64,000 bases of DNA from Alphaproteobacteria bacterium (GTDB lineage: Bacteria > Pseudomonadota > Alphaproteobacteria > Rhodospirillales > Rhodospirillaceae): NCBI GenBank assembly GCA_030604885.1, contig JAUVUZ010000016.1:1-64000 (forward strand), given 5' to 3'. Every line of letters begins with the position of its first letter. The first letter of the stretch is position 1. A program made the translations under genes and the position numbers. This document shows positions 33,933 through 42,313 of the stretch, in pieces. Below the pieces are notes generated by a model. It was not told the origin of the DNA. It saw nothing but the letters and a program-made list of their open reading frames with translations, and made no database searches.

Positions 33933-34943
33933 GTGATCGATCGCTTCGCGTGCTCCCTCTGCCTTGCCCTCGGCCTGGCGCTCGCCGCTCCGGCCCAGGC
34001 CGCGCCGCCCGAGCTGGTCGGCGTCAACCTCGCCAACGCCGGGTTCGGCGGGTCCGCCCGCCCCGGCAAGCACGGCGTCAACTACCTCTGGCCGACCCCC
34101 TCCGACATCGACCTCTACGCCGACCGGGGCGCCACCGCGGTGCGCATCGCGTTCCTGTGGGAACGGATGCAGCCCAAGCTGTTCGGCCCCCTCGACGAGG
34201 CGGAGGCGGGGCGGCTCGACGCCCTGGTGAAAAAGGGCGACGCGCGGGGCGTCAAGGTGATCCTCGACCCCCACAACTACGCCGCCTATTACGACAAGCT
34301 GATCGGCTCCGACGAGGTGCCGACCGCCGCCTTCGCCGATCTCTGGACCCGCCTCGCCGGGCGCTATCGCGACAACCCCTCGGCGGTGTTCGGCCTGATG
34401 AACGAACCCAACAAGCACAAGGCGGACGAATGGGCGCCGATCGCCCAGGCGGCGATGGACGCGATCCGCGCCACCGGCGCGAAGCAGCTGGTGCTGGTGC
34501 CCGGCACCCGCTGGTCCGGCGCCCACGCCTGGCTGGCGAAGGACGGCCGCCTCTCCAACGCCGAGGCGGTGGGCGGCATCAAGGACCCGGCGGACAACTT
34601 CGCCTTCGAGGTCCACCAGTATTTCGATTCCAACACCTCGGGCACCAGCCCCGAGTGCGTCTCCGCCGATATCGGCGTGCAGCGGCTCTCGGGCTTCAAC
34701 GCCTGGCTGCGCGAGACCGGCAACCGCGGCTTCCTCGGCGAGTTCGGCGCCTCCAAGCAGCCGCTGTGCATGGAAGCGTTGCGCAAGACCCTTCAATTCA
34801 TGGACGACAATTCCGACGTATGGGTAGGTTGGACCTATTGGGCCGCCGCGCCGTGGTTCGGCGACTACATGTTCAACGTCTATCCCCCCGATCCTGCTCG
34901 GTTCCCGCAGATCGAAATCCTCGACCAGGCGATGCGGAGGTAA
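33933..34943 (+). CDS. GH5 glycoside hydrolase (endoglucanase-like), secreted
   Basis: A 336-residue glycanase with a Sec signal peptide (cleaved after AQA, near residue 24). The GH5 acid/base glutamate is Glu158 in LMNEPN and the nucleophile is Glu270 in GEFGA; VLDPHNYAAYY-like and WTYWAAAPWFG motifs line the cleft. GH5 enzymes cut beta-1,4-glucans, the backbone type of xanthan-like polymers, so the likely job is trimming or releasing the locus's own polymer in the periplasm or outside. The start is GTG with AAAGGA ahead. It lies 42 bases after the kinase gene and seven before the polymerase. Confidence 0.9.
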   Translation: MIDRFACSLCLALGLALAAPAQAAPPELVGVNLANAGFGGSARPGKHGVNYLWPTPSDIDLYADRGATAVRIAFLWERMQPKLFGPLDEAEAGRLDALVKKGDARGVKVILDPHNYAAYYDKLIGSDEVPTAAFADLWTRLAGRYRDNPSAVFGLMNEPNKHKADEWAPIAQAAMDAIRATGAKQLVLVPGTRWSGAHAWLAKDGRLSNAEAVGGIKDPADNFAFEVHQYFDSNTSGTSPECVSADIGVQRLSGFNAWLRETGNRGFLGEFGASKQPLCMEALRKTLQFMDDNSDVWVGWTYWAAAPWFGDYMFNVYPPDPARFPQIEILDQAMRR

Positions 34944-34950
34944 ACGGCCC

Positions 34951-36243
34951 GTGGACGGCATCAGCGCAACCGGCAGGAGCTTCGGCCGCGTGGCCGCGCC
35001 GGTGGCGCGCGCCAGCCGCTCGGCGGTGCCGTATCTGCTGCTGTTCGGCGCGATCGGCTACAACGCCGGGCTCGCGTTCCTCAACGCCCGCGGCCTGCGC
35101 CTGAGCGAGGCCCACGTGGCGGTGACCGAGCTGGCGATCCTGTTCGTCACCGCGATGTTCCTGATGTTCCGATGGGGCAAGCTGGGGCCGCAGCGGCCGT
35201 TCGTGATCGCGTCGTTCTGCGTGTTCCTGTTCCTGTTCGCGTGGGTCACGGTGGCCAACGGCGCGCTGTTCATGCGCACGCCGCGCGAATTCGCGATCGT
35301 CTGCATGTTCTACCTCGTCGGCACCCAGTGCCCGCCGGAGCGGATGCTGAAGGCGTTCCGCCTCATCACCGTGGTGACGGTGGCGGTGCTGCTGATCGAG
35401 GGCTTCTCGGTGCCGCTCTACGTGTGGCTGTTCCAGCCCGCCGACTATTTCGCCAATACCCGCGGCATCGAGAAGTTCAGCCTCGACGACACCGGCCTGT
35501 TCCGCAATTCGCTGGGGTTCGCCGGGCGCTTCTCCTACGGCCTGTTCGGCCAGCGGCGGCTGTCGTCGATCTTCCTCGAACAGGTGTCGCTGGCGAACTT
35601 CGCGATGGTGCTGACGATCTTCGCGGTGGCGTGGTGGCAACGCATGGGGCGCGGCGACCGCATCCTGTTCAGCGTCGCGGTGGTGCTGATGATTCTCTCC
35701 AACAGCAGCCGCACCGGCACCGCCCTCTGCCTGCTCTGCGCGCTCGGCTACTGGGCGTTCCCCAAGCTGCCGAAAAGCCTCTACGGCGCGGCGATGCCGG
35801 CGCTTCTGGTGATCGCGGCGCTGCTGTTCTACCGGCCCGAGCAGGGCTTCACCGACACTCTCTCCGGCCGCATCGGCCACACCGTCGGCCTGCTGGCGCG
35901 GATGGACCTCTCCGACCTCGTCACCGGCGACGTCGCCAACATCGCCCGCACCGGCGATTCCGGCTACGCCTACCTCGTCTACGCCACCACGGTGATGGGG
36001 CTGATCTACTTCTGGATCTTCACCTGGGTGCTGCTGCCGGGCGACAGCGCCATGGACAAACGCTTCGCCTACGGCGCGCTGCTGTTCATCTGCGTCAACC
36101 TGATGGTCGGCGCGGCGATCCTGTCGATCAAGGTGAGCGCGCCGCTGTGGATGATCTGCGGCTGCCTCGCCGCCCAGGCGGAGGCGGCGCGGGCGGCCAA
36201 GCCCAAACCGCCGCCGCTGTTCCGCCAGGTGGGGGCCGCATGA
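34951..36243 (+). CDS. Wzy/GumE-like polysaccharide polymerase
   Basis: A 430-residue membrane protein with about eleven hydrophobic segments and a large periplasmic loop in the middle (FANTRGIEKFSLDDTGLFRNSLGFAGRFSYGLFGQRRLSSIFLEQVSLANF, cited in part), ending in a soluble tail. The loop pattern with GQRRLSSIFLEQ and SSRTG(T) is typical of Wzy/O-antigen-polymerase proteins, which join lipid-linked repeat units at the outer face of the membrane. The GTG start has GGAGG ten bases before. Sequence is poorly conserved in this group; context is the main support. Confidence 0.8.
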   Translation: MDGISATGRSFGRVAAPVARASRSAVPYLLLFGAIGYNAGLAFLNARGLRLSEAHVAVTELAILFVTAMFLMFRWGKLGPQRPFVIASFCVFLFLFAWVTVANGALFMRTPREFAIVCMFYLVGTQCPPERMLKAFRLITVVTVAVLLIEGFSVPLYVWLFQPADYFANTRGIEKFSLDDTGLFRNSLGFAGRFSYGLFGQRRLSSIFLEQVSLANFAMVLTIFAVAWWQRMGRGDRILFSVAVVLMILSNSSRTGTALCLLCALGYWAFPKLPKSLYGAAMPALLVIAALLFYRPEQGFTDTLSGRIGHTVGLLARMDLSDLVTGDVANIARTGDSGYAYLVYATTVMGLIYFWIFTWVLLPGDSAMDKRFAYGALLFICVNLMVGAAILSIKVSAPLWMICGCLAAQAEAARAAKPKPPPLFRQVGAA

Positions 36244-37292
36244 GGAACCCCAACCGCGCCTCCCTCGCGCCCGACCAGGCCAAGGCCCTGGCGATCCTGC
36301 TGGTGGTGTTCGGCCACGTGCTGCGCGGCCTCGAACGCGGCAACCTGATCGCCTACGACGGCGTCTGGCGCACCGTGGACTGGGCGATCTACCTGTTCCA
36401 CATGCCGCTGTTCTTCTACCTCTCCGGCCTGTTCTTCGCGCAGACGGTGCGCAAGGCGGGCTACCTCGGCATGCTGCGGCGCAACCTCGTGGTGCTGGTG
36501 GGGCCGCTGGTGGTGTGGTCGTACATCCAGGTGGGCATGCAGTACGTGTTCTCCGGCAGCTCCAACCTCAAGGTCGGCCTCGACGACGTGCTCTCCGCGC
36601 CGTTCCCGCCCGCGCAGCAGTTCTGGTTCCTGGGGGTGCTGTTCGTGGCGATGGCGGTGGCCGGGGCGCTGCCCGCGCTCGGCGCCTCGCGCCGGGCGGT
36701 CGCCGCCGCGTTCGTGGCGGCGATGGCGGCGCGCATCGGCCTCGACGACTGGATCAAGACGGCGTTCGAGAGCGGGCCGTACTGGTTCCTGGTGGGGCAG
36801 TTCCTCTGGCATTTCCCGTTCCTGCTGCTGGGGATGCTGTGCGGCAACGACGCCATGGACCGGGGCGGCGCGCACCCGCTCGTCTTCGTCGCCGCGTTCG
36901 CGGTGGCGATGCTGGCGGCGCTGCCCGCCGCGCCCGAGACCCCGCCGCTGCTGGCGGTGGTGACGGCGGCGCTGGTGCTGTTGTTCTACAAGGCGTTCAT
37001 GGAGGCGGCGGCGCGTCAGCCGGAGTCTCCGGGACGGTTCGGCCGCGCGCTGGCGTTCGTCGGCGCCAACAGCATGATCATCTTCCTCTCCCACGTGATT
37101 TTCGGCGCGGGCATGCGGGCGCTGCTGGTGCGGCTCGGGGTGACCGACCCGGGCGTCCATCTCGTCCTCGGCACCGCCGCCGGAATGATCCTGCCCCTGT
37201 TCCTGGTGCCGGTGGGCCTCGCCGTGGAGCGCCGCGCGGCGCTGCTCGCGCGGGTGGCGCTGCCGGTCCGCGCCGGAAGGAGCGCCGCATGA
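36240..37292 (+). CDS. Acyltransferase family 3 membrane protein (GumF/GumG-like)
   Basis: A 350-residue polytopic protein. The N-terminal pattern DQAKALAILLVVFGHVLRGLE with its histidine, and DWAIYLFHMPLFFYLSGLFFAQ, are classical for acyltransferase family 3, which places acetyl or other acyl groups on sugars. GumF and GumG acetylate the mannoses of xanthan, so this is the likely decorating enzyme of the polymer here. Coupled at both ends: its ATG overlaps the polymerase stop and its stop overlaps the next ATG. Confidence 0.88.
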   Translation: MRNPNRASLAPDQAKALAILLVVFGHVLRGLERGNLIAYDGVWRTVDWAIYLFHMPLFFYLSGLFFAQTVRKAGYLGMLRRNLVVLVGPLVVWSYIQVGMQYVFSGSSNLKVGLDDVLSAPFPPAQQFWFLGVLFVAMAVAGALPALGASRRAVAAAFVAAMAARIGLDDWIKTAFESGPYWFLVGQFLWHFPFLLLGMLCGNDAMDRGGAHPLVFVAAFAVAMLAALPAAPETPPLLAVVTAALVLLFYKAFMEAAARQPESPGRFGRALAFVGANSMIIFLSHVIFGAGMRALLVRLGVTDPGVHLVLGTAAGMILPLFLVPVGLAVERRAALLARVALPVRAGRSAA

Positions 37293-38071
37293 CCACCGCC
37301 GCCGCCCCGCCTCTCGACACCCCCTCCCAGCCGCCGGAACTGGCGCTGCTGGCGCGCATCGCCCCGGTTCCCGACGCGGCCGCCAAGGCCGCGTTCCTCG
37401 CCTCGCTGGAGGCGCCGCTCAAGCCGATGGTGGTGTCGTTCCTCAACGCCCACGCCTTCAACCTCGCCGAGCGGGACGCGGGCTTCCGCGACCACCTGAT
37501 GCAAGCGGACGCGCTGTTCCGCGACGGCGTCGGGGTGTCGCTGATGCTGCGCCTCCTGGGCGCGGACGCGGGCCTCAACATGAACGGCACCGACCTGATC
37601 CCGGAAATCCTGCACGCCTGCCGCGGCCGCCGCATCGCCCTGGCGGGCACCGCCGATCCGTGGCTCTCCCGCGCCGCCACCGAGTTGCGCGAGCAGGGGC
37701 AGGTGATCGTGCTGGCGATCGACGGCTTCCAGGGCCTCGCCGCCACCGTCAACCACCTGTGCGCCTGCGACGCCGACGTGTTCGTCCTGGCCATGGGCAT
37801 GCCGCGCCAGGAGGAGGTGGCGGCCGAGCTGGCCGCCCGCCTCGACCGCCCGGCGGTGATCCTGAACGGCGGCGCGATCCTCGATTTCATCGCCGGGCGC
37901 TTCCCCCGCGCGCCGGAAATCTGGCGGCGGCTGCGGCTGGAATGGCTCTACCGCCTGATTCACGAACCCCGGCGGCTGTGGCGGCGCTACATCTTGGGCG
38001 GCGTCGTGTTCGCGTTCCACGGCGCGCGCCTGCGCCTGACTTACGGAAGGTTGAAGTCCCATGCCCGATAG
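37289..38071 (+). CDS. WecG/TagA/CpsF family glycosyltransferase (GT26, GumM-like)
   Basis: A 260-residue GT26 enzyme. Typical motifs: VSFLNAHAFNLAERD, ADALFRDGVGVSLMLRLLG, NGTDLIPEIL, CDADVFVLAMGMPRQEEVAAEL, and ILNGGAILDFIAGRFPRAPEIWRRLRLEWLYRLIHEP RRLWRRY (two pieces). GumM of this family adds the second, beta-1,4-linked glucose to the lipid-linked first glucose in xanthan synthesis; WecG instead adds ManNAcA. The neighbours favour the GumM role. It overlaps the next gene by 11 bases. Confidence 0.86.
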   Translation: MTTAAAPPLDTPSQPPELALLARIAPVPDAAAKAAFLASLEAPLKPMVVSFLNAHAFNLAERDAGFRDHLMQADALFRDGVGVSLMLRLLGADAGLNMNGTDLIPEILHACRGRRIALAGTADPWLSRAATELREQGQVIVLAIDGFQGLAATVNHLCACDADVFVLAMGMPRQEEVAAELAARLDRPAVILNGGAILDFIAGRFPRAPEIWRRLRLEWLYRLIHEPRRLWRRYILGGVVFAFHGARLRLTYGRLKSHAR

Positions 38072-39203
38072 GATCCAGATCGTGCATCTGGTGCGGCAAT
38101 ACGCGCCCTCGGTGGGCGGGCTGGAAGACGCGGTGGCGAACCTCTGCAAGCATCTGGCGGACATGCCCGACCTCCGCGTGCGGGTGGTGACCCTCGACCG
38201 CCTGTTCTCCGACCCGGAGCGGGTGCTGCCGCGCGCCGCCACCGTCGACGGCATTCCGGTGGCGCGCATCCCGTGGCACGGCTCCACCCGGTATCCCCTG
38301 GCGCTGTCGGTGCTGAAGCCGCTGGAGCAGGCGGATCTCGTCCACGTCCACGCCATCGACTTCTTCTTCGACTACATGGCCTGGACCAAGCCGATCCACC
38401 GCCTGCCGCTGGTGGCCTCCACCCACGGCGGGTTCTTCCACACCGAGTTCGCCGCCCGCGCCAAGAAGGCCTATTTCGAAACCGTCACCCGCGCCTCGTG
38501 CAAGGCCTACCACACCATCTGCGCGTCGTCGGAAAACGATGCCGCCACCTTCGGCCGGATCGCGCCGAAAAAGACCATCGCCATCGAGAACGGCGTCAAC
38601 GTGACCAAGTGGGCCGACGCGGGCAGCCCCGAGGCGACGCGTACCCTGATCTTCATCGGCCGCTGGTCGTCCAACAAGCGGGTGCCGCTGTTGATCGACC
38701 TGATCGCGGCGCTGCGGGCGGGCGGGCCGGACTGGCGGCTGATCCTCGCCGGGGTGCCCGACGCCGAAACCGAGGAGAGCCTCGCCGCCCACGCGCGGGA
38801 GCGGGGCGTGGCGGCGGCGGTGGAGATTCACGTCAAGCCCGACGACGCGGCGCTCAAGGGCTTGCTCGGCCGCGCGGGCTACATCGCCTCGGCCTCCGCC
38901 TACGAGGGCTTCGGCCTCACCATCGTCGAGGGGCTTTCCGCCGGGCTGCTGCCGGTGGTGTCGCCGCTGGCGCCGTTCGTCAAGCTGGTGGACGCGCTGG
39001 GCGACGGCGTGGTGCTCGACCCCGCCGACATGACGGCGAGCGCGGCGGCGGTGGAGGCGGCGTTCCGCCGCCACGCCGAGGATTTCCCCGCCCGCCGCGC
39101 CGCGGCGATGGCGCTGGCCGCGCGCTACGCCTGGCCGGGGGTGGCGCAGCGGTTCCGCGAGGTTTACGACCGCGCCCTGGCGCGGCGGAGACGCGCCCGA
39201 TGA
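38061..39203 (+). CDS. GumH-like alpha-mannosyltransferase (GT4)
   Basis: A 380-residue GT-B glycosyltransferase matching GumH of Xanthomonas in many places: IVHLVRQYAPSVGGLEDAV, VVTLDRLFSDPE, GSTRYPLALSVL, ADLVHVHAIDFFFDYMAWTKP, VASTHGGFFHTEFAAR, ENGVNVTKWA, FIGRWSSNKR and the EX7E region YEGFGLTIVEGLSAGLLPVVS. GumH transfers mannose from GDP-mannose to the cellobiosyl lipid intermediate. ManC in the locus provides the donor. The ATG at 38061 lies inside the end of the GT26 gene. Confidence 0.87.
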   Translation: MPDRIQIVHLVRQYAPSVGGLEDAVANLCKHLADMPDLRVRVVTLDRLFSDPERVLPRAATVDGIPVARIPWHGSTRYPLALSVLKPLEQADLVHVHAIDFFFDYMAWTKPIHRLPLVASTHGGFFHTEFAARAKKAYFETVTRASCKAYHTICASSENDAATFGRIAPKKTIAIENGVNVTKWADAGSPEATRTLIFIGRWSSNKRVPLLIDLIAALRAGGPDWRLILAGVPDAETEESLAAHARERGVAAAVEIHVKPDDAALKGLLGRAGYIASASAYEGFGLTIVEGLSAGLLPVVSPLAPFVKLVDALGDGVVLDPADMTASAAAVEAAFRRHAEDFPARRAAAMALAARYAWPGVAQRFREVYDRALARRRRAR

Positions 39204-40648
39204 GTCTTCAGTCCCGGATGGCGAAGGGAGTGATGTGGTCGCTCCTGGAGAAGGGCGGGCAACAGGGCATCTCCTTTCTGGTGTTCATGGTCATCGCCCG
39301 CCTCGTCGGTCCCACCGAATACGGCCTCGCCAACGTCTGCTTCGTGTTCTTCACCATCGCCAACCTCATCATCCTCGCGGTGGTGGACGGCATCGTCAGC
39401 CTTCAGGTGGAGGACGACCGGCGGCTTTCGACGCTGTTCTGGGCGGCGATGGCCACCGGCCTCGGGTTTTCGCTGATCGCGGTGGCGGGCGCCGGGCCGA
39501 TGGCGGCGGCGATGGACGAGCCGCGCATGCGCGACCTGATCCTGTGGTTTTCGGTGATCCCGCTGCTGCTGGCGCTGGCGGCGGTGCCCTCGATGCTGGT
39601 GCTGAAGGAGCTGGACTTTCGCGTCTACGCCCTGCGCTCGATCGCCGCGTCGCTGATCGGCGGCGCGGTGGGGATCTCGGCGGCGTTCCAGGGCATGGGC
39701 GCCTACGCGCTGATCCTCCAGCAGATCACCCTGTTCACGGTGTCGAACATCGTGGTGTGGCTGTCGGTGCGCTGGCGCCCGCACCTGCGCTTCGACCGCG
39801 CCGCCCTCGCCGAAACCCTGCGCCCGGGCGTGCGCATGGCCGGGTCGATGATCGTCACCGTCGCCGAGCGCGAGGTGCCGCGCATCCTCATCATCGCCTT
39901 CATGGGGCCGCTGGCGCTGGGGTTCTATTCGTTCGTGGCGCGGGTGCGCTACGCGATCCAGGACATTTTCGTCAACCCGCCGTTCTCGGTGTTCTATCCC
40001 TCCCTCGCCAAGCTCAACCACGATCGCGAGGCGCAGCGCCAGTTGCTCGGGCTGTTCGTGGTGGCGAGCGGCGTGCTGATCTTCCCCACGCTCGCCTGCG
40101 CGGCGGTGGCGGCGCCGCTCTACGTCACCCTGTTCTTCGGCGGCAAGTGGGCCGAGGTGGTGCCGCTGTTGCAGGTGTTCATCCTGTGCGGCGCGGTGCT
40201 GCCGCTGCAATACGTGGTGCGCGAGATGATGCGCACCCACAACCGCCTCGGCCGCTTCCTCAAGCTCCAGATCGCTTATGTGGCGGCGGTTCTGGCGGCG
40301 ACGGCGGCGGCGCTGCCGTTCGGCCTGCTGGCGATGGCGGCGGCGACCCTGGCGGTGGGCGTGGTCTTCCTGCCGGTCTATTTCCGCGCCTTGCAGACGT
40401 GGGAAGGGGTGTCGCTGTGGCGGGATCTCGGCGGCCTGTGGCGGCCGCTGGCGGCCTCGGGCGCGATGGCCGCGGCGATCGCGGGCTATGCCGCCAGCCC
40501 GTGGGCGGCGGCGGACCCGTGGTTGCGGCTGTTGCTGGCGTTGCTGGCGGGCGGGGCGGCGTTCGGCGCCGCCGGGCTGCTGCTGCTGCGCGGCGACGTG
40601 CGCCGCCTGGTGGGGTATTTCCGCCGCCGCCGGGCGGGGGAGGCTTGA
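39200..40648 (+). CDS. Wzx/GumJ-like lipid-linked oligosaccharide flippase
   Basis: A 482-residue MATE/Wzx-like protein with about fourteen hydrophobic segments. The start MAKGVMWSLLEKGGQQGISFLVFMVIARLVGPTEYGLA is typical of the polysaccharide_synt family (WzxC/GumJ). It moves the finished repeat unit across the inner membrane to the polymerase. The ATG overlaps the previous stop, closing a chain of coupled genes from the polymerase onward. It ends in a hairpin and faces the exosortase gene. Confidence 0.92.
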   Translation: MSLQSRMAKGVMWSLLEKGGQQGISFLVFMVIARLVGPTEYGLANVCFVFFTIANLIILAVVDGIVSLQVEDDRRLSTLFWAAMATGLGFSLIAVAGAGPMAAAMDEPRMRDLILWFSVIPLLLALAAVPSMLVLKELDFRVYALRSIAASLIGGAVGISAAFQGMGAYALILQQITLFTVSNIVVWLSVRWRPHLRFDRAALAETLRPGVRMAGSMIVTVAEREVPRILIIAFMGPLALGFYSFVARVRYAIQDIFVNPPFSVFYPSLAKLNHDREAQRQLLGLFVVASGVLIFPTLACAAVAAPLYVTLFFGGKWAEVVPLLQVFILCGAVLPLQYVVREMMRTHNRLGRFLKLQIAYVAAVLAATAAALPFGLLAMAAATLAVGVVFLPVYFRALQTWEGVSLWRDLGGLWRPLAASGAMAAAIAGYAASPWAAADPWLRLLLALLAGGAAFGAAGLLLLRGDVRRLVGYFRRRRAGEA

Positions 40649-40656
40649 GCCTCCCC
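40637..40656. terminator. Hairpin containing the flippase stop codon
   Basis: An 8-bp perfect stem (GGGGAGGC 40637-40644, GCCTCCCC 40649-40656) with the loop TTGA, which contains the stop codon of the flippase gene. It lies 10 bases from the end of the convergent exosortase gene and can serve both strands, without T-runs. Confidence 0.5.
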
Positions 40657-40666
40657 TCCCGCCGCT

Positions 40667-42313
40667 TTACGGCACGTAGGCGGGCAGGCGGGCGACCTGC
40701 TCGCCGAGGAAGGCGGTGAGGCGCTTGTCGGCCTCGGCGATGTTGCCGTCCTCGGTCACCGGGGTGATCAGGCGGATCAGCGCGCCGTCGCTGCGGCGGT
40801 CGGTGAGCGAACGCTTGATCATGTTCCACTTGATCTCGCCGGTGGAGGCGAGGTCGCGCCCCTGCTCGCGATACCAGAAGTACACCAAGAGGCGGCTGTC
40901 GCCCTTCTTGATGATGCCGCGGTTGACGGTGAGCGGCGTGCCCTGCGCCGCCGCCACCGGCATCTCCGCCCGTGACAGGTCGGAAATCTCCCACCCGGTG
41001 CCGGGCAGGCACACCAGCGGCGAGTGGGTGGAGGAGCCGGTTTCCTGGGTGGCGTAGTAGGCGATGTAAAGCCCCACCGGAACGTCCGCCGGGCCGCGCT
41101 GGTAGGTGGCGAGCAGGTAGTCGTCGAGCCGGAGCGCGCGCAGCTCCTCCGGCGTGAGGGTTTCGCGGCGGCCGGTCCACTCGCCGCCGATCATCGGCCA
41201 ATCGACGAACTGGCGGCGCGGCGGCACGTTTTCGGGGCCGGTGCCCGCGCGCAGGGCCGTGCTCTGCACCACCAACGCCAGCGCCAGGACCCCCACCAGC
41301 GGCAGCGCGACGCGCGGGCCGGGGGCGCGGCCGCCCGAGGTCATCGGCCCGTCGACCTCGACGCCGTTGAACCCGCCCGCGCCGCCGCCGCGGCGGCCGA
41401 GGCGCAACAGCCCCCAGCTCACCAGCGCGAGCACGCCGAGGCTCAGCAGGAACACCGCGAAGCCCTGCGCCCAGTGGAGGGAATCGTCGAGGGCGATCAT
41501 GTAGCCCCGGTCCACCGCCCAACCCACCGAGACGATCCGCGCCGCGTTCATCGCGATGGTGATGGGAATGGTGGCGGCGAACACCAGGATGCGGTCGCGC
41601 CAGCCGGTGTGCACCAGGAACGCCATCATGTAGCCGAAGCTCATCAGCGGGAACAGGTAGCGCAGGCCGCTGCACGCCTCGGCCGCCTCGAGCTTGATGG
41701 TGCCGAGGTCGATGATGTTGCCGTCCTGGAACGCGGCGATGCCCATGCCCTGCAAGCCCCAGGTGCCCAGCACCGACGAGAGCAGTTGCAGCTCGGCGGT
41801 GAGGCGGGCGAACAGCGACACCGGCAGCGGCACGGTGAAGAACAGGAAGACGTAGGGCGCGAGCAGGGTGCGGAACACCCGCCAGCCGCCGACGAACAGG
41901 ATCAGCCCGCCGACGGCGACGAGAAACGCGGTGGTGGAGACCCAGTTGTTGACGATCAGGTCGCCCACCCACTTCAGCAGCACCGCGAACACCACGACCG
42001 CCGCGCCCGCCGCCGGGGCGGGGGCGATCGCCGGGCGGTCGTGCTTGAGGCGGCCCACCGCCCACGCCACGGCGAGCGGCGGAATCAGCCAGCAGTGGCT
42101 GTATTCGTCGATGTCCCACGCCTTGATCTGCCCGGCGAGGGTGCGGTGGAACAGCACCACCAGCGCCACGGCGGCGAGCGCCGCCAGCAGCATCGGGACC
42201 CAGTCGCGCCCCGGGGCGCCCTCCGGGTGGCCCGGCGCACCGGGAAACCTCACCACCTTACGCTCCGGCCCGTGGTCGGGGGGAGCGGCAGCCTCGCGCA
42301 ACAGGATGGTCAA
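40667..42313 (-). CDS. Exosortase with fused EpsI domain (XrtD-like)
   Basis: A 548-residue two-part protein. Residues 35-330 form the exosortase membrane domain with about eight hydrophobic segments and the catalytic set Cys214 (EACSGLRYLFPL), Arg259 (NAARI) and His280 (HWAQGF). From about 350 a periplasmic EpsI domain follows (FVDWPMIGGEWTGRRETL, LPGTGWEISD, LVYFWYREQGRD). Exosortases cleave and re-anchor proteins bearing a C-terminal PEP-CTERM-like sorting tail; EpsI fusions are known in the VPLPA-CTERM type XrtD. TTG 42313 was chosen as start because GAGGGGAG precedes it and it overlaps the stop of the glycosyltransferase gene; an internal ATG about 40 codons on is an alternative. Confidence 0.86.
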   Translation of the reverse strand: MTILLREAAAPPDHGPERKVVRFPGAPGHPEGAPGRDWVPMLLAALAAVALVVLFHRTLAGQIKAWDIDEYSHCWLIPPLAVAWAVGRLKHDRPAIAPAPAAGAAVVVFAVLLKWVGDLIVNNWVSTTAFLVAVGGLILFVGGWRVFRTLLAPYVFLFFTVPLPVSLFARLTAELQLLSSVLGTWGLQGMGIAAFQDGNIIDLGTIKLEAAEACSGLRYLFPLMSFGYMMAFLVHTGWRDRILVFAATIPITIAMNAARIVSVGWAVDRGYMIALDDSLHWAQGFAVFLLSLGVLALVSWGLLRLGRRGGGAGGFNGVEVDGPMTSGGRAPGPRVALPLVGVLALALVVQSTALRAGTGPENVPPRRQFVDWPMIGGEWTGRRETLTPEELRALRLDDYLLATYQRGPADVPVGLYIAYYATQETGSSTHSPLVCLPGTGWEISDLSRAEMPVAAAQGTPLTVNRGIIKKGDSRLLVYFWYREQGRDLASTGEIKWNMIKRSLTDRRSDGALIRLITPVTEDGNIAEADKRLTAFLGEQVARLPAYVP

